Shown here one piece after another: positions 42,952 to 52,055 of a stretch of 64,000 nt of DNA (position 1 is the stretch's first letter; the number at the start of each line of letters is the position of its first letter). Location of the stretch: NCBI RefSeq assembly GCF_033242365.1, contig NZ_BTHK01000001.1, positions 124,001 through 188,000 on the forward strand, in the 5' to 3' direction. The notes beneath the pieces are model-generated. The model was not told the DNA's origin, ran no database searches, and saw only the letters and a program-made list of their open reading frames with translations. Made by a program: the position numbers and the translations under genes. The stretch is from Lachnoanaerobaculum sanguinis. GTDB lineage: Bacteria > Bacillota > Clostridia > Lachnospirales > Lachnospiraceae.

Positions 42952-43881
42952 TTAATACAATTCATTTATAGCCATTTTATATTCTTTCAGTCCACCGGAT
43001 TTTCTTATCTTTTTCAGTATTTTTACATATCTGTCATCATCACCCATTATCATTCCCCAGATTTCTTTGAGTTTAAATAAAGTATTTCTTTCTCCGAAAC
43101 CCAAAGACATATACTCTTCAACTATATCATCCAAAAATTCTATCGTCCTTCTAATACAGATAGTTTCTATGTTTTCCTTTATGGACTCGGCCAGTAGAGG
43201 ATTTCTTACCAAACCCCTTCCAATCATAATTCCTGTAACTTTCTCATCAAATATTTTTGTTTTCAAATCATTAACATCGTCTAATGTCTTTATATCACCG
43301 TTATATATAATATTCTGTTTAAAAGTTTTACAGGCTTCTGTAAATGAAGGCAAGTGTATATTATTTTTATAAAAATCACTTCGTAGTCTCGGATGAATTA
43401 TTATTTCATTAAAATCATATTTTTTATATACTTTTAGTAAATCATCCCATTCTCCATAATCCGAAAAACCTATTCTTGTTTTTACAGAAATTGTTATATT
43501 ATTTTTCTTCTCAAATATTTCATAAAAGAATCTGTCTAAAGCTTCAGGATCCTGTAAAAAACCTGAGCCACGCCCCTTTGATGTTACAGTTCCTGAAGGA
43601 CAACCAAGGTTTATATTGAATTCACTATAACCCATCTCCTCTATTTCATCTACAAGCTTTAAAAAATCTTCTGCACTGTTTGTAAGTATTTGCGGTATCA
43701 GATATTGTCCCTTATTGTATTCTGAATTCAGTTCCATCAATTCGGATTTTGAAAATCCTTTTTTCATATGTGGTGTAATGAAAGGTGTAAAGAATTTGTC
43801 CACTCCGCTAAAATGCTTTATATATACCTTCCTGAAAACATAGTTTGTTACACCTTCCATAGGTGCCATGTATATCTTCAT
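42952..43881 (-). CDS. tRNA-dihydrouridine synthase (Dus family)
   Basis: 309 residues, FMN-binding TIM barrel. APMEGVTNYVFRKVY opening, catalytic Cys in NLGCPSGTVTSKGRGSGFL, VKTRIGF, YNGDIKTLDD and IMIGRGLVRNP phosphate site. It reduces uridines in tRNA D-loops. The usual active-site His-Gly-Arg stretch reads HPRLRSDFY, a known variant. Start ATG 43881 follows GAGGAG; the TTG at 43893 overlaps that ribosome site. The 178-bp gap downstream holds nothing I can name. Confidence 0.9.
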   Translation of the reverse strand: MKIYMAPMEGVTNYVFRKVYIKHFSGVDKFFTPFITPHMKKGFSKSELMELNSEYNKGQYLIPQILTNSAEDFLKLVDEIEEMGYSEFNINLGCPSGTVTSKGRGSGFLQDPEALDRFFYEIFEKKNNITISVKTRIGFSDYGEWDDLLKVYKKYDFNEIIIHPRLRSDFYKNNIHLPSFTEACKTFKQNIIYNGDIKTLDDVNDLKTKIFDEKVTGIMIGRGLVRNPLLAESIKENIETICIRRTIEFLDDIVEEYMSLGFGERNTLFKLKEIWGMIMGDDDRYVKILKKIRKSGGLKEYKMAINELY

Positions 43882-43895
43882 AAATCTCCTCAAAT

Positions 43896-43924
43896 CAAAA
43901 AATAGAGGGCAAACAACCCTCTAT
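43896..43924 (-). terminator. Terminator after the Cthe_2159-like gene
   Basis: ATAGAGGG / CCCTCTAT stem, 7-base loop, TTTTTT on the minus strand. Confidence 0.88.
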
Positions 43925-43964
43925 CTAAGTTTATCATTTTATATGCATTTATCAAATATTATTT

Positions 43965-45530
43965 TTAATTTTTTTCTGTCTGTGATGAATTACTGCTTGG
44001 TGGCTCCGGCATTTCAAGTTCATTACCGTTTGCATCGGTAGGCTTTTGTGGCGGCTCTCCTGTAGGATGATTTCCTCCCGGACCTCCGTTTCCATCAGGG
44101 GCACCCATGCCTCCTTGACCTCCGGGTCCTCCACCGGTACTTTCTCCGATAGTATTTCCACCTGCTGTTATAGTAACTTCACTGCTGTTATCTCCTGCAG
44201 TTACTGTATATGTTTCTCCTGTAGTTAACTTATCTGAAGATATAACTGCAAAGCTGAATGACTTGGCTGCTGTATAGCTTACAACAACATTACCGCTCTT
44301 ATCGGTTACCTTTATCTCCGTTCCTGCTTCAAGAGCACTTGAATAGTACGCAGTTATAAAGTTCTGTGTTGAATTACTTGAAAATGTCTGTGACATCTCC
44401 TGAACACCGGTACTTACAAATGTACCGCTTGTAATTGTCGCTTCACCATTGTAATCAAGTGCAACGTCCGGACCTGAAGTTGCTCCCGATATATATACAG
44501 TTCCTCCTTCAATATATACCTGACCGTTTGAATCAATACCGTCTGCTCCGGCGTCTACATTCACCACACCACCTGTAATCTTTAAGTAAGTATCAGCCTG
44601 GTTCTCCTCTCCATATGCTTCCTTTTCTTCATCTGAGGCACTGTCATCTAGAAGACCTCTTGCATTCAGACCGTCATCTGTTGCAACAATATCAATATTT
44701 CCACCGTTAATATCAATAGTAATAGCCTCAAGACCTTCTCCGGCCTTTTCTATATTGATATTTCCGCTGTTTATTACCAACGCACCGTCTGTTGTGATAC
44801 CGTCATCTTCTGCATTTATAGTTATATTTGCATTTTCTATGGTAACAGAATCTTTACCCTTTATAGCCTTATCTACTGAATCAATATATATATTTCCACC
44901 AAGTATAATAAGATTATCTTTTGATTTTATTGCCGCCGCAAAATTTGAATCTATATTAAGACTGCCGTTTCCGTTTATCGTTAAATTATTTTTTACAAAT
45001 AATGTTGCATCAGGTTCATCTTCACCATCCGCATACTCATAGCTTGTTCCGTCGCTGAGAGTGTTTGTTGTTCCGTCTACAAGTGTAATTACAACTTTCT
45101 TCCCTGTAGCTGCATTAATAGCTGCAGATTTTGTATTTGTAATATTAATGCCGTTGAATACCAGGTGTACTACATCCTCATCACCAACTTCAGTTATTAT
45201 CTGTCCGTCAAAGTCTCCGCTGAGAACATATGTACCCGCCTTTGTTATTTTAATATTTCCATCTTCAAATGTAGCACCGTCTCCCGTTATATTGGCACTA
45301 CCGACACTGAGTTCAATCTTTGTATCTGAGTCTGAGTATGAAGTATTAAGATCTTCATCTGAATATTCACCAACTGTTGTTATACTTGAAGTATTGGTTG
45401 CAGTAGTTTTATTCTGCTGTATTGTTGTTTCTGTTGTAGTTGTTGTCTTTTTATTTGAACAACCTACTATTGCTAATCCAAGCGCCATAGTTATAAGCCA
45501 AACACACATTTTCTTTTTATTCTTTTTCAT
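43965..45530 (-). CDS. Cthe_2159-like carbohydrate-binding lipoprotein
   Basis: 521 residues. Lipoprotein signal ends LAIVGCSN, then a Thr-rich linker. Repeating beta-strand units with Asn/Gly/Asp turns (GDFDGQIITEVGDE, NLTINGNGSLNIDSN, NANITINAEDDGITTDG, VNVDAGADGIDSNGQVYI) form a right-handed beta-helix as in Cthe_2159, which binds acidic polysaccharides and calcium. A Gly/Pro-rich tail (GGPGGQGG, PEPPSS) follows. Surface-anchored. Start ATG 45530 after GAGGT. Its neighbour is another surface protein and uxuAB lies close, so polygalacturonate capture is plausible but unproven. Confidence 0.8.
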   Translation of the reverse strand: MKKNKKKMCVWLITMALGLAIVGCSNKKTTTTTETTIQQNKTTATNTSSITTVGEYSDEDLNTSYSDSDTKIELSVGSANITGDGATFEDGNIKITKAGTYVLSGDFDGQIITEVGDEDVVHLVFNGINITNTKSAAINAATGKKVVITLVDGTTNTLSDGTSYEYADGEDEPDATLFVKNNLTINGNGSLNIDSNFAAAIKSKDNLIILGGNIYIDSVDKAIKGKDSVTIENANITINAEDDGITTDGALVINSGNINIEKAGEGLEAITIDINGGNIDIVATDDGLNARGLLDDSASDEEKEAYGEENQADTYLKITGGVVNVDAGADGIDSNGQVYIEGGTVYISGATSGPDVALDYNGEATITSGTFVSTGVQEMSQTFSSNSTQNFITAYYSSALEAGTEIKVTDKSGNVVVSYTAAKSFSFAVISSDKLTTGETYTVTAGDNSSEVTITAGGNTIGESTGGGPGGQGGMGAPDGNGGPGGNHPTGEPPQKPTDANGNELEMPEPPSSNSSQTEKN

Positions 45531-45655
45531 ATTGTACCTCGTTTCTAAAATGGGGTTTTTTTTATGCGCTGTATTATCTAATAAAGATATGTTCAAAATG
45601 TGTGCTTCAAGTGTAAAGTTTGTGTTTTCCTCTTATTGAATTTAAAAATTCTATA

Positions 45656-45687
45656 AAAAAGCAGATAGGCAACAACCTATCTGCTTA
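45656..45687. terminator. Terminator after the choline-binding-repeat gene
   Basis: AAGCAGATAGG / CCTATCTGCTT with a 6-base loop, T-run on the minus strand (45656-45660 read as A). Confidence 0.85.
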
Positions 45688-45702
45688 AATCTTTTTCTTA
45701 AA

Positions 45703-46281
45703 TTATCTTGCTACATAAACTCCATCATTATTTACATAGTAACCGTCAGGAGTTGTTGCATTGTACCACATAGCGCCGTTAGCATCGAAATAGTACCAAA
45801 GATGTGTATTCTCTGTGAGTAACCATCCGATGTTCATATGTCCGTCATCATGTAAGTAGTACCAGTTGTTATTGATATGTAACCATGAAGTATACATATA
45901 ACCGTCTGCATTGAAATAATACCATTTAGAATCCTTGAATACCCAAGTATTCTTTGCATAATTTCCTGCACCATAGTTTAACCACCAGCCGTTAGCATCC
46001 TTCACCCATGTACCTGCTGAAGAGCTTAAAGTTGATACTGAGCTGCTTCTTCTGTTGCTTGAACCTGAACCACCTGACGATGAAGAACCGCCTCTTCCTC
46101 TTCCTGAACTTGAAGGTGTTGCAACAGATGGTGTTGAAGGTGTTGCTGTTGATGATGTTGCCACTACTGCAGTAGTACTTCTTGACGGTATAATAATTGT
46201 TGATGGAGCTGCATTAGCTGCAAAAACTGCTCCAAATGTTAAACCTAATCCTAATGTAAGTGTCGCTATTAAACGTTTCAT
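45703..46281 (-). CDS. Secreted protein with choline-binding-type cell-wall repeats
   Basis: 192 residues: signal peptide (cleavage about FAANA-AP), a Ser/Thr/Gly-rich low-complexity linker (about 35-90), then about five repeats of roughly 20 residues, each with a Trp-Tyr-Tyr core (WWLNYGAG, WYYFNADG, WYYLHDDG, WYYFDANG). Such repeats bind choline or other teichoic-acid groups and hold proteins on the wall. No catalytic domain is left, so it may be an adhesin, a wall spacer or a truncated member. Start ATG 46281 follows GGAGGG. Confidence 0.85.
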   Translation of the reverse strand: MKRLIATLTLGLGLTFGAVFAANAAPSTIIIPSRSTTAVVATSSTATPSTPSVATPSSSGRGRGGSSSSGGSGSSNRRSSSVSTLSSSAGTWVKDANGWWLNYGAGNYAKNTWVFKDSKWYYFNADGYMYTSWLHINNNWYYLHDDGHMNIGWLLTENTHLWYYFDANGAMWYNATTPDGYYVNNDGVYVAR

Positions 46282-46524
46282 ATATCCCTCCATATATCAA
46301 ATTAATTTAATATTTCTTAACGAAACATTTAGGATAATAACATCATTCAACAAATAATGCAATGTAAATTACCTTTCTAAAAAATTACAACTTTCTTACA
46401 TAATTAATTGTAATCTGTGAAACACATATATTAACAGATACAAGCAATTAACATATGTTAATTATTTTAATTAAAAAAGTTTTCACATAACATAAAAGGG
46501 AAGGCATAACCTCACCTTAAAACC

Positions 46525-47592
46525 TTATTTCTTATCAAATTTTTCAAGTGCGTCCCATACACCAAGAATATACATTACACCAAGTGCTCTGTCATACAGA
46601 CCGTATCCAGGTCTACACTTTTCATCCCAGATATGTCTTCCATGGTCAGGACGAATATATCCTGTATATCCACAGTCGTGATAAGCCTTTATAATATCAA
46701 GGATTCCTACATCTCCGTCACAATCTCTATGTGAAACTTCCGAGAAATCTCCTCCTTCATAGTGCTTTACATTTCTTATATGTGCAAAGTAGATTCTGTC
46801 ACAGTGCTTCCTTACTATATTTGCAACTCTGTTTTTCTCATTTGCTCCCAATGAACCTGAACAAAGTGTAAGTCCTGAATAAGGATTGTCTACAAGCTTT
46901 AAAAACTTATCGATTGCAGCTTCATCAACCAAAAGTCTTGGAAGTCCGAAAATATCCCATGGCGGATCATCCTGGTGAATAGCCATTTTGATATTACATT
47001 CCTCACAAGTAGGCATTATTGCCTCCAAGAAATACTTTAAGTTTTCCCAAAGCTTTTCTTTTGTAACAGGCTTATATGCCTCAAAAAGCTCCTTCAGATG
47101 CTCAAGTCTCTCAGGTTCCCAACCGGGCATTGTGTATCCCTTTGACCCTTCTATGATATATTTTGCCATCTCAATAGGATCTTCTCTGATAACTTTCTTT
47201 TCATAAAAAAGTGCATTTGAACCGTCAGGCAACTCATGATGTAAATCAGTTCTTGTCCAGTCAAATACAGGCATAAAGTTGTAACATACAACTTTTACAC
47301 CGAATTTTGCAAGATTTTTTAGAGTTGTTTTATAGTTCTCTATAAGTGCATCTCTACTTGGTAAACCTATCTTTATATCATCATGAACATTTACTGATTC
47401 AACAACATCCATATTGAAACCATATGGCTCCAGTTGCTTTCTTACTTCTTCTATCTCAGCCACTTCCCAAACTTCTCCTGCAGCCTTATTATGTAGTGCC
47501 CAAACAATGCCCTCTACACCCGGAATCTGCTTGATTTGCTTTAAGGTAACGGAGTCATTTCCTTCACCGTACCAGCGCCAAGTCATTTGCAT
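46525..47592 (-). CDS. uxuA: Mannonate dehydratase UxuA
   Basis: 355 residues, TIM-barrel: MTWRWYGEGNDSVTLKQI opening, VCYNFMPVFDWTRTD, MAIHQDDPPWDIFGLPR with metal-binding His, CSGSLGANEKN, IYFAHIRNVK and RPDHGRHIWDE. It dehydrates D-mannonate to 2-keto-3-deoxygluconate in glucuronate use. Follows uxuB by about 50 bp. Ribosome site AAGGAG. Confidence 0.96.
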   Translation of the reverse strand: MQMTWRWYGEGNDSVTLKQIKQIPGVEGIVWALHNKAAGEVWEVAEIEEVRKQLEPYGFNMDVVESVNVHDDIKIGLPSRDALIENYKTTLKNLAKFGVKVVCYNFMPVFDWTRTDLHHELPDGSNALFYEKKVIREDPIEMAKYIIEGSKGYTMPGWEPERLEHLKELFEAYKPVTKEKLWENLKYFLEAIMPTCEECNIKMAIHQDDPPWDIFGLPRLLVDEAAIDKFLKLVDNPYSGLTLCSGSLGANEKNRVANIVRKHCDRIYFAHIRNVKHYEGGDFSEVSHRDCDGDVGILDIIKAYHDCGYTGYIRPDHGRHIWDEKCRPGYGLYDRALGVMYILGVWDALEKFDKK

Positions 47593-47645
47593 AAATTTCT
47601 CCTTCTATAATATCTATACAGTAAAAGTAACCAAAGTTACCGATA

Positions 47646-49256
47646 TTATCCCACATATTTCTTCAATGTCTCCCTTACAGCTCCTTTTCCTGCTATAAGT
47701 TCAACAAAGTATTTTTCTGCAAGCTCTCCAAGACCTACTTCATAAAGATTTACTCCAAATATAGAAGCATCGCTAAAGAGCTTTTCCAGTCTTGAATGTA
47801 CATCAGTATCACCGATCTTAATATCTTCCACCATAGGAACTACCTTATCAAGTAAAGGATCCGGACTGAGCTCAAATTTATTTAAATTGTCATCGATACC
47901 CATAAGATATCTTGCCCAACCTGCAAATACAAGTGGTATAAGCTTAAGGTCTGATACCTTTAAACTTTCACTCTTCTCATATGCCTTTATCGTCTCACCG
48001 AATCTTATTGCAAGCTTTTGTGATGTATCACAGGCAATTCTCTGCGGTGTATCAGGCATAAACGGATTTGGAAGTCTTACCTCTACTACTGTATCTATGA
48101 AATCTTTAGGATTTATAATTCCCGGATCTGTAACTACAGGAAGTCCCTCTTTGTATCCGATAGTCTGAATAAGTTTTGTGAGCTCTGTATCTTTCATCTC
48201 GTCACTGATTTTTTCATATCCCAAGAGACATCCATATATTGCAAGAGTTGTATGTAAAGGATTAAGGCATGTACATACCTTCATTCTCTCTACCATATCT
48301 ACAACTTCACGCTTTGTAAACATTACTCCACCATCTTCAAGCTTAGGTCTGCCGTTCGGGAAATTGTCCTCAATTACAAGGTATTCAGCCTCTTCTGCAT
48401 TTACAAACGGTGCCACAAATGTATTCTTGCTTGTCTTAACAAAACCAACATCCTCTATACCGTCTTTAACAAGCATATTCATTACGGAGTCAGCCGGTCT
48501 CGGTGTTATTTTATCAATCATAGACCATGGGAAACTTACCTTTTTTTCATCTTCTACATATGATAAAAATCCTTTGTCACAGACATTGTTATCAGACCAA
48601 TTCTTTGCAAATGCTGTTACAGCGCCTTTAAGCTTATCACCGTTATGTGAGCAGTTATCCATACTTACCATGGCAACCGGAAGTGCACATGCCTTAAATC
48701 TCTCATAGAGCATAGCACATACCTTACCCATATAGCTGTTTGCTTTTTCAGGTCCTACTTTAAAATCAGCCTCAATACCTGCAGGAGTATTGCCGTTTCC
48801 ATCCACTACAGCGTATCCCTTTTCAGTAATTGTAAAACTTACCATTTGAAGCGAAGGTTTTCTGAAAAGCTCCTTTAACGTTTCATAATCCGTATTTTTA
48901 GGATCTACTCTCAAAGACTCTACGACTGATCCTACAATATTTTTCTCAACCGTACCGTCACAACATAGTTTCATATATATTGTTAAATCATCAAATGACT
49001 TGAATGCCTTATCTATTATTTCATAATCAAAACCTTCTGCAACAACAAGACCTATATCTGTTTTCTTTTCATTTAAGAGATTGTTTAAAACATTTGCCTG
49101 GAATGCTCTGAAAATATTCCCGGCACCGAAATGTATCCAGTTCGGATTTGCAAGTGTATTATTTTTCACCTGCTCTCTGTCATACTTTGGTAGAGAGTAT
49201 CCAAGTTTTTCCCATGCCGCTGCATTTTCTAAAATACTTATTTGATTAAGTTTCAT
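47646..49256 (-). CDS. uxuB: Fructuronate reductase / mannitol dehydrogenase family (UxuB)
   Basis: 536 residues. NAD-binding part with HFGAGNIFRAFQANVL (about 42-57), MVSMDNCSHNGDKLKGAV, and catalytic region CTCLNPLHTTLAIYGCLLGYE. It reduces D-fructuronate to D-mannonate, the substrate of UxuA encoded next. It is slightly longer than E. coli UxuB (about 486). No kdgK/kdgA or isomerase uxaC is in the window. Confidence 0.93.
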   Translation of the reverse strand: MKLNQISILENAAAWEKLGYSLPKYDREQVKNNTLANPNWIHFGAGNIFRAFQANVLNNLLNEKKTDIGLVVAEGFDYEIIDKAFKSFDDLTIYMKLCCDGTVEKNIVGSVVESLRVDPKNTDYETLKELFRKPSLQMVSFTITEKGYAVVDGNGNTPAGIEADFKVGPEKANSYMGKVCAMLYERFKACALPVAMVSMDNCSHNGDKLKGAVTAFAKNWSDNNVCDKGFLSYVEDEKKVSFPWSMIDKITPRPADSVMNMLVKDGIEDVGFVKTSKNTFVAPFVNAEEAEYLVIEDNFPNGRPKLEDGGVMFTKREVVDMVERMKVCTCLNPLHTTLAIYGCLLGYEKISDEMKDTELTKLIQTIGYKEGLPVVTDPGIINPKDFIDTVVEVRLPNPFMPDTPQRIACDTSQKLAIRFGETIKAYEKSESLKVSDLKLIPLVFAGWARYLMGIDDNLNKFELSPDPLLDKVVPMVEDIKIGDTDVHSRLEKLFSDASIFGVNLYEVGLGELAEKYFVELIAGKGAVRETLKKYVG

Positions 49257-49328
49257 TATTCTTCTCCTAATTTTTACCTAAAAGCTTAAAAACTATATTT
49301 ATAAGCCACAACTTCGACCATAAATATA

Positions 49329-49346
49329 TTACAATTTACGTTGTAA
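49329..49346. promoter_or_regulatory. Inverted repeat in the uxuB promoter region
   Basis: TTACAA-TTTACG-TTGTAA, 6-bp arms, 73 bp before the uxuB ATG. It overlaps a possible TTGAAT..TAATAT promoter on the minus strand. Candidate hexuronate-regulator site. Confidence 0.45.
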
Positions 49347-49385
49347 GACATTCAATATTTTATCATCTTTTCCAAATAAAAAGCA

Positions 49386-49431
49386 AGGCTGAACCGTTAC
49401 AAAACTTCACTTTTATAACACGGTTCAGCCT
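49386..49431 (-). terminator. Terminator after the AhpF-like gene
   Basis: 12-bp perfect stem AGGCTGAACCGT / ACGGTTCAGCCT, 22-base loop, T-rich tract after it on the minus strand. Confidence 0.8.
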
Positions 49432-49454
49432 ACTGAATTCAATAGTTTTAATAT

Positions 49455-51065
49455 TTAATTATTTATATACTCAAGAACTTCTTCTATACTCTTCTTACCG
49501 AAGAAAACTTTATCTTCATTCATTACCAAACACGGCACACTCATTACATGATACTTTTCTCTGAGATCTCCGAAATGATTTATATCATAAACCTGTGCAT
49601 CAATATTCGTATTTAACGAAGCAATTCTTTGTACCGCTACAACAAGATCAGGACACATTGTACAGCTGAGTGATACTAAGATTTTAAACGATACTTTATC
49701 CTTTATATTAAGTATCTTCTCTCTTATATCATCACTTAATCCCTGTCCCGGACCTGATACATTGTATATACCAAGAATAAATGAAGTAAATTCATGTCCT
49801 CCCGGAACACCGTGGAATGCCAGACCACTGTATTCTCCGTCTCTATGTATTTCTACAACAGGGGCTTTTGCTTCATCTTTTACCTCTTCAACAGAAATCT
49901 TGTCTGTAAGTTTACCAAGCTCTGTCATATATGAAAGAAGTTCTTTTGATACATCATCATCCTTCACATATACCTTAAGTAAAATATCATTTTCCATCTT
50001 ACCGAATACAGTATTTAACTGTGCCAGCATATCTGATGAGAATAATCCTTCTTCCTTGACTTCTTCCTTAGGTAAACTTCCCTTTCCTGCACCTGATTGC
50101 CTTATAGGAACTACAGGCTTGATACCTGTCTTTTTATGCATTACAGAGATATACTTTTCAAGTTCCGTTGCCGCAATACCTGCATCTCCTACAGTTGTTA
50201 CCACCTGTCTGAGAGGCTTTATACAAACATCTCCTGCAGCATACAATCCGTCAATTGCAGTTTTCTTTGAGGCGTCTGTAATTACATATCCTCTTTCATC
50301 AAGTATTCCGAAGTCCTTTACCAAAGAGGTTGCCGGCTCATATCCTGCAAATACGAATACACCGAAACCTTCCTTATCTTCAAATACTTCTTCTTTACCT
50401 GTTTCATTGTTCTTATAAACAATTCTCTCAAGAACGTCTCCACCCTCTACTTTAACCACTTCAGTATGTGTAAGTACGGTTATGTTCTCGTTATCATAGG
50501 CATGCTGCGCAGTAGTCTTTGCGCAAGTAAAGTCAGGTTCTCTTATAAGAATGGTTACATGCTTTGCATACTTGGTCAAAAATACACTTTCTTCCGCTGC
50601 GGCAAATCCACCACCAACAACAAAAACCTCTTTTCCTTTAAAGAATTCTCCATCACATGTAGCACAATATGCAACTCCATGTCCTTTGAATTCAGCTTCA
50701 CCCTGAAATCCTATCATTCTCGGCGATGCACCTGTTGCAAGTATTACTCCGAAACACTCAATATCTCCCTTTGATGTATGTACCTTTTTGATATCACCGT
50801 CCATATCAATGGAGTCAACTGTAGCAAGTAAGAATTCGGCACCAAAGTTTTCCGCCTGCTTTCTCATCTGCTCGCCTAACTTTGCTCCTGAGATATGCTC
50901 TATTCCCGGATAATTTACAACTTCAGCGGTCAGACTGATCTGACCGCCAAATTTCTCTTTTTCTATAACGAGTACACGATAATATGCTCTGGCTAAGTAA
51001 ATAGCCGCTGTCAGACCTGCAGGACCTCCGCCCACAATGACTGCATCATACATGTTTTTACTCAT
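49455..51065 (-). CDS. AhpF-like peroxiredoxin reductase with reversed domain order
   Basis: 536 residues. Residues 1-310 are thioredoxin-reductase-like: GGGPAGLTAAIYLARA FAD loop, CATCDG redox centre, VVGGGFAAAEES NADPH loop. A linker (about 310-345) is followed by two thioredoxin-like folds equal to the AhpF N-terminal domain, with GVPGGHEFTSFILG and second redox centre LSCTMCPD. In E. coli AhpF this domain comes first. It should pass electrons from NAD(P)H to AhpC, encoded 14 bp upstream, detoxifying peroxides. Confidence 0.92.
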   Translation of the reverse strand: MSKNMYDAVIVGGGPAGLTAAIYLARAYYRVLVIEKEKFGGQISLTAEVVNYPGIEHISGAKLGEQMRKQAENFGAEFLLATVDSIDMDGDIKKVHTSKGDIECFGVILATGASPRMIGFQGEAEFKGHGVAYCATCDGEFFKGKEVFVVGGGFAAAEESVFLTKYAKHVTILIREPDFTCAKTTAQHAYDNENITVLTHTEVVKVEGGDVLERIVYKNNETGKEEVFEDKEGFGVFVFAGYEPATSLVKDFGILDERGYVITDASKKTAIDGLYAAGDVCIKPLRQVVTTVGDAGIAATELEKYISVMHKKTGIKPVVPIRQSGAGKGSLPKEEVKEEGLFSSDMLAQLNTVFGKMENDILLKVYVKDDDVSKELLSYMTELGKLTDKISVEEVKDEAKAPVVEIHRDGEYSGLAFHGVPGGHEFTSFILGIYNVSGPGQGLSDDIREKILNIKDKVSFKILVSLSCTMCPDLVVAVQRIASLNTNIDAQVYDINHFGDLREKYHVMSVPCLVMNEDKVFFGKKSIEEVLEYINN

Positions 51066-51079
51066 AATGTCCCCTAATA

Positions 51080-51643
51080 TTATAACTGACCTACAAGATC
51101 AAGACTTGGCTTTAATGTCTCAGCACCCGGCTGCCACTTAGCAGGGCAAACCTGATCGCCATGCTCATGAACAAACTGGCAAGCACGAAGCTTTCTTAAA
51201 AGTTCTTCCGCATTTCTTCCTACGCCACCTGCGTTTACTTCATAAGAAACGATCTTTCCGTCAGGATTGATGATGAAAGAACCTCTCTCTGCCAAACCGT
51301 TCTCCTCGATATATACTTCAAAATCTCTTGAAAGTACATGTGTAGGATCTGCAAGCATCGGATACTCGATCTTTGAAATACGCTCTGAATGATCATGCCA
51401 TGCCTTATGTGTGAAATGTGTATCTGTTGAAACTGAATAAATCTCACATCCTGCCTCTTTAAACTCCTTGTAGTTCTTCTGTAAATCCTCTAACTCTGTA
51501 GGACATACAAATGTGAAATCTGCAGGATAGAAGAAGAATACACTCCACTTTCCTAAGATATCCTTCTTGGATACCTCAACGAAATCTCCCTTATGAAATC
51601 CCTGTACGCTAAACTCTCCAACTTCCTTGTTAATTAATGACAT
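51080..51643 (-). CDS. ahpC: Alkyl hydroperoxide reductase AhpC (2-Cys peroxiredoxin)
   Basis: 187 residues, typical AhpC length. Peroxidatic Cys in PADFTFVCPTELEDL, resolving Cys in DQVCPAKWQPG, plus HKAWHDHSE and RGSFIINPDG. It reduces H2O2 and organic peroxides to water and alcohols using the reductase downstream. Ribosome site AAGGAGG. An imperfect nested inverted repeat lies in its upstream region. Confidence 0.97.
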   Translation of the reverse strand: MSLINKEVGEFSVQGFHKGDFVEVSKKDILGKWSVFFFYPADFTFVCPTELEDLQKNYKEFKEAGCEIYSVSTDTHFTHKAWHDHSERISKIEYPMLADPTHVLSRDFEVYIEENGLAERGSFIINPDGKIVSYEVNAGGVGRNAEELLRKLRACQFVHEHGDQVCPAKWQPGAETLKPSLDLVGQL

Positions 51644-51690
51644 AATTGCCTCCTTATATAAATAAAATATTTTTAGTTCTAAATCAGTAT

Positions 51691-51731
51691 AGGAAATATC
51701 TTTACTCGAAAAGTAAATGATAGGTTTTCCT
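51691..51731. promoter_or_regulatory. Nested inverted repeat upstream of ahpC
   Basis: Three symmetric blocks, AGGAAA/TTTCCT, TATC/GATA and TTTACT/AGTAAA, enclose a 5-base centre, 48-88 bp before the ahpC ATG. Could be an operator for a peroxide- or redox-sensing regulator, or an mRNA hairpin. It does not match the PerR consensus. Confidence 0.5.
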
Positions 51732-51928
51732 AACCTGTTGTTATTATATTTAACATAAAATTATTGTATACACAATAGCATTTTTGTAATTTCAGCATTT
51801 TAACTAATAATAATTCCTATTATTACCAATTATATACACTAATTTTTTATATGGAGTTATGAGATTCTATACTCTGCTTAAGTTCTGATTCTGAATAAAA
51901 TTATAGAAGTTTCATTCAAAATAAAAAA
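51732..51928. other. AT-rich part of the ahpC-truA gap
   Basis: No credible gene on either strand. It probably contains the ahpC promoter, but no consensus pair stands out. Confidence 0.4.
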
Positions 51929-52007
51929 GGGGCGTTGCTCCGGATACCAATAAACTCAATATAGCTTAAATTCTATATATTTATATTATATTCCGAGCAG
52001 CAGCCCT
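51929..52007 (-). ncRNA. Candidate structured RNA or orphan terminator between truA and ahpC
   Basis: Imperfect 16-18 bp stem (GGGGCGTTGCTCCGGATA opposite TATTCCGAGCAGCAGCCCT) encloses about 40 AT-rich bases with a TATAG / CTATA inner hairpin. On the minus strand it ends GCCCCTTTTTTATT, like a rho-independent end. It lies after the truA terminator, so it is not needed for truA. Confidence 0.4.
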
Positions 52008-52030
52008 CTTATTATTCATTATCTAAAAAA

Positions 52031-52053
52031 AGGATGCGATCATCTCGCATCCT
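52031..52053 (-). terminator. Terminator after truA
   Basis: AGGATGCGA / TCGCATCCT, 5-base loop, TTTTTTT on the minus strand, touching the truA stop region. Confidence 0.92.
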
Positions 52054-52055
52054 GC

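Noticed and set aside
45061..45639. 192-codon plus-strand frame opposite the Cthe_2159-like gene
   Set aside because: It mirrors the repetitive beta-helix coding sequence; Val/Ser-rich without any domain pattern.
51929..52007. Insertion sequence or MITE
   Set aside because: Inverted ends are imperfect, no clear target-site duplication is visible and no second copy occurs in the window.
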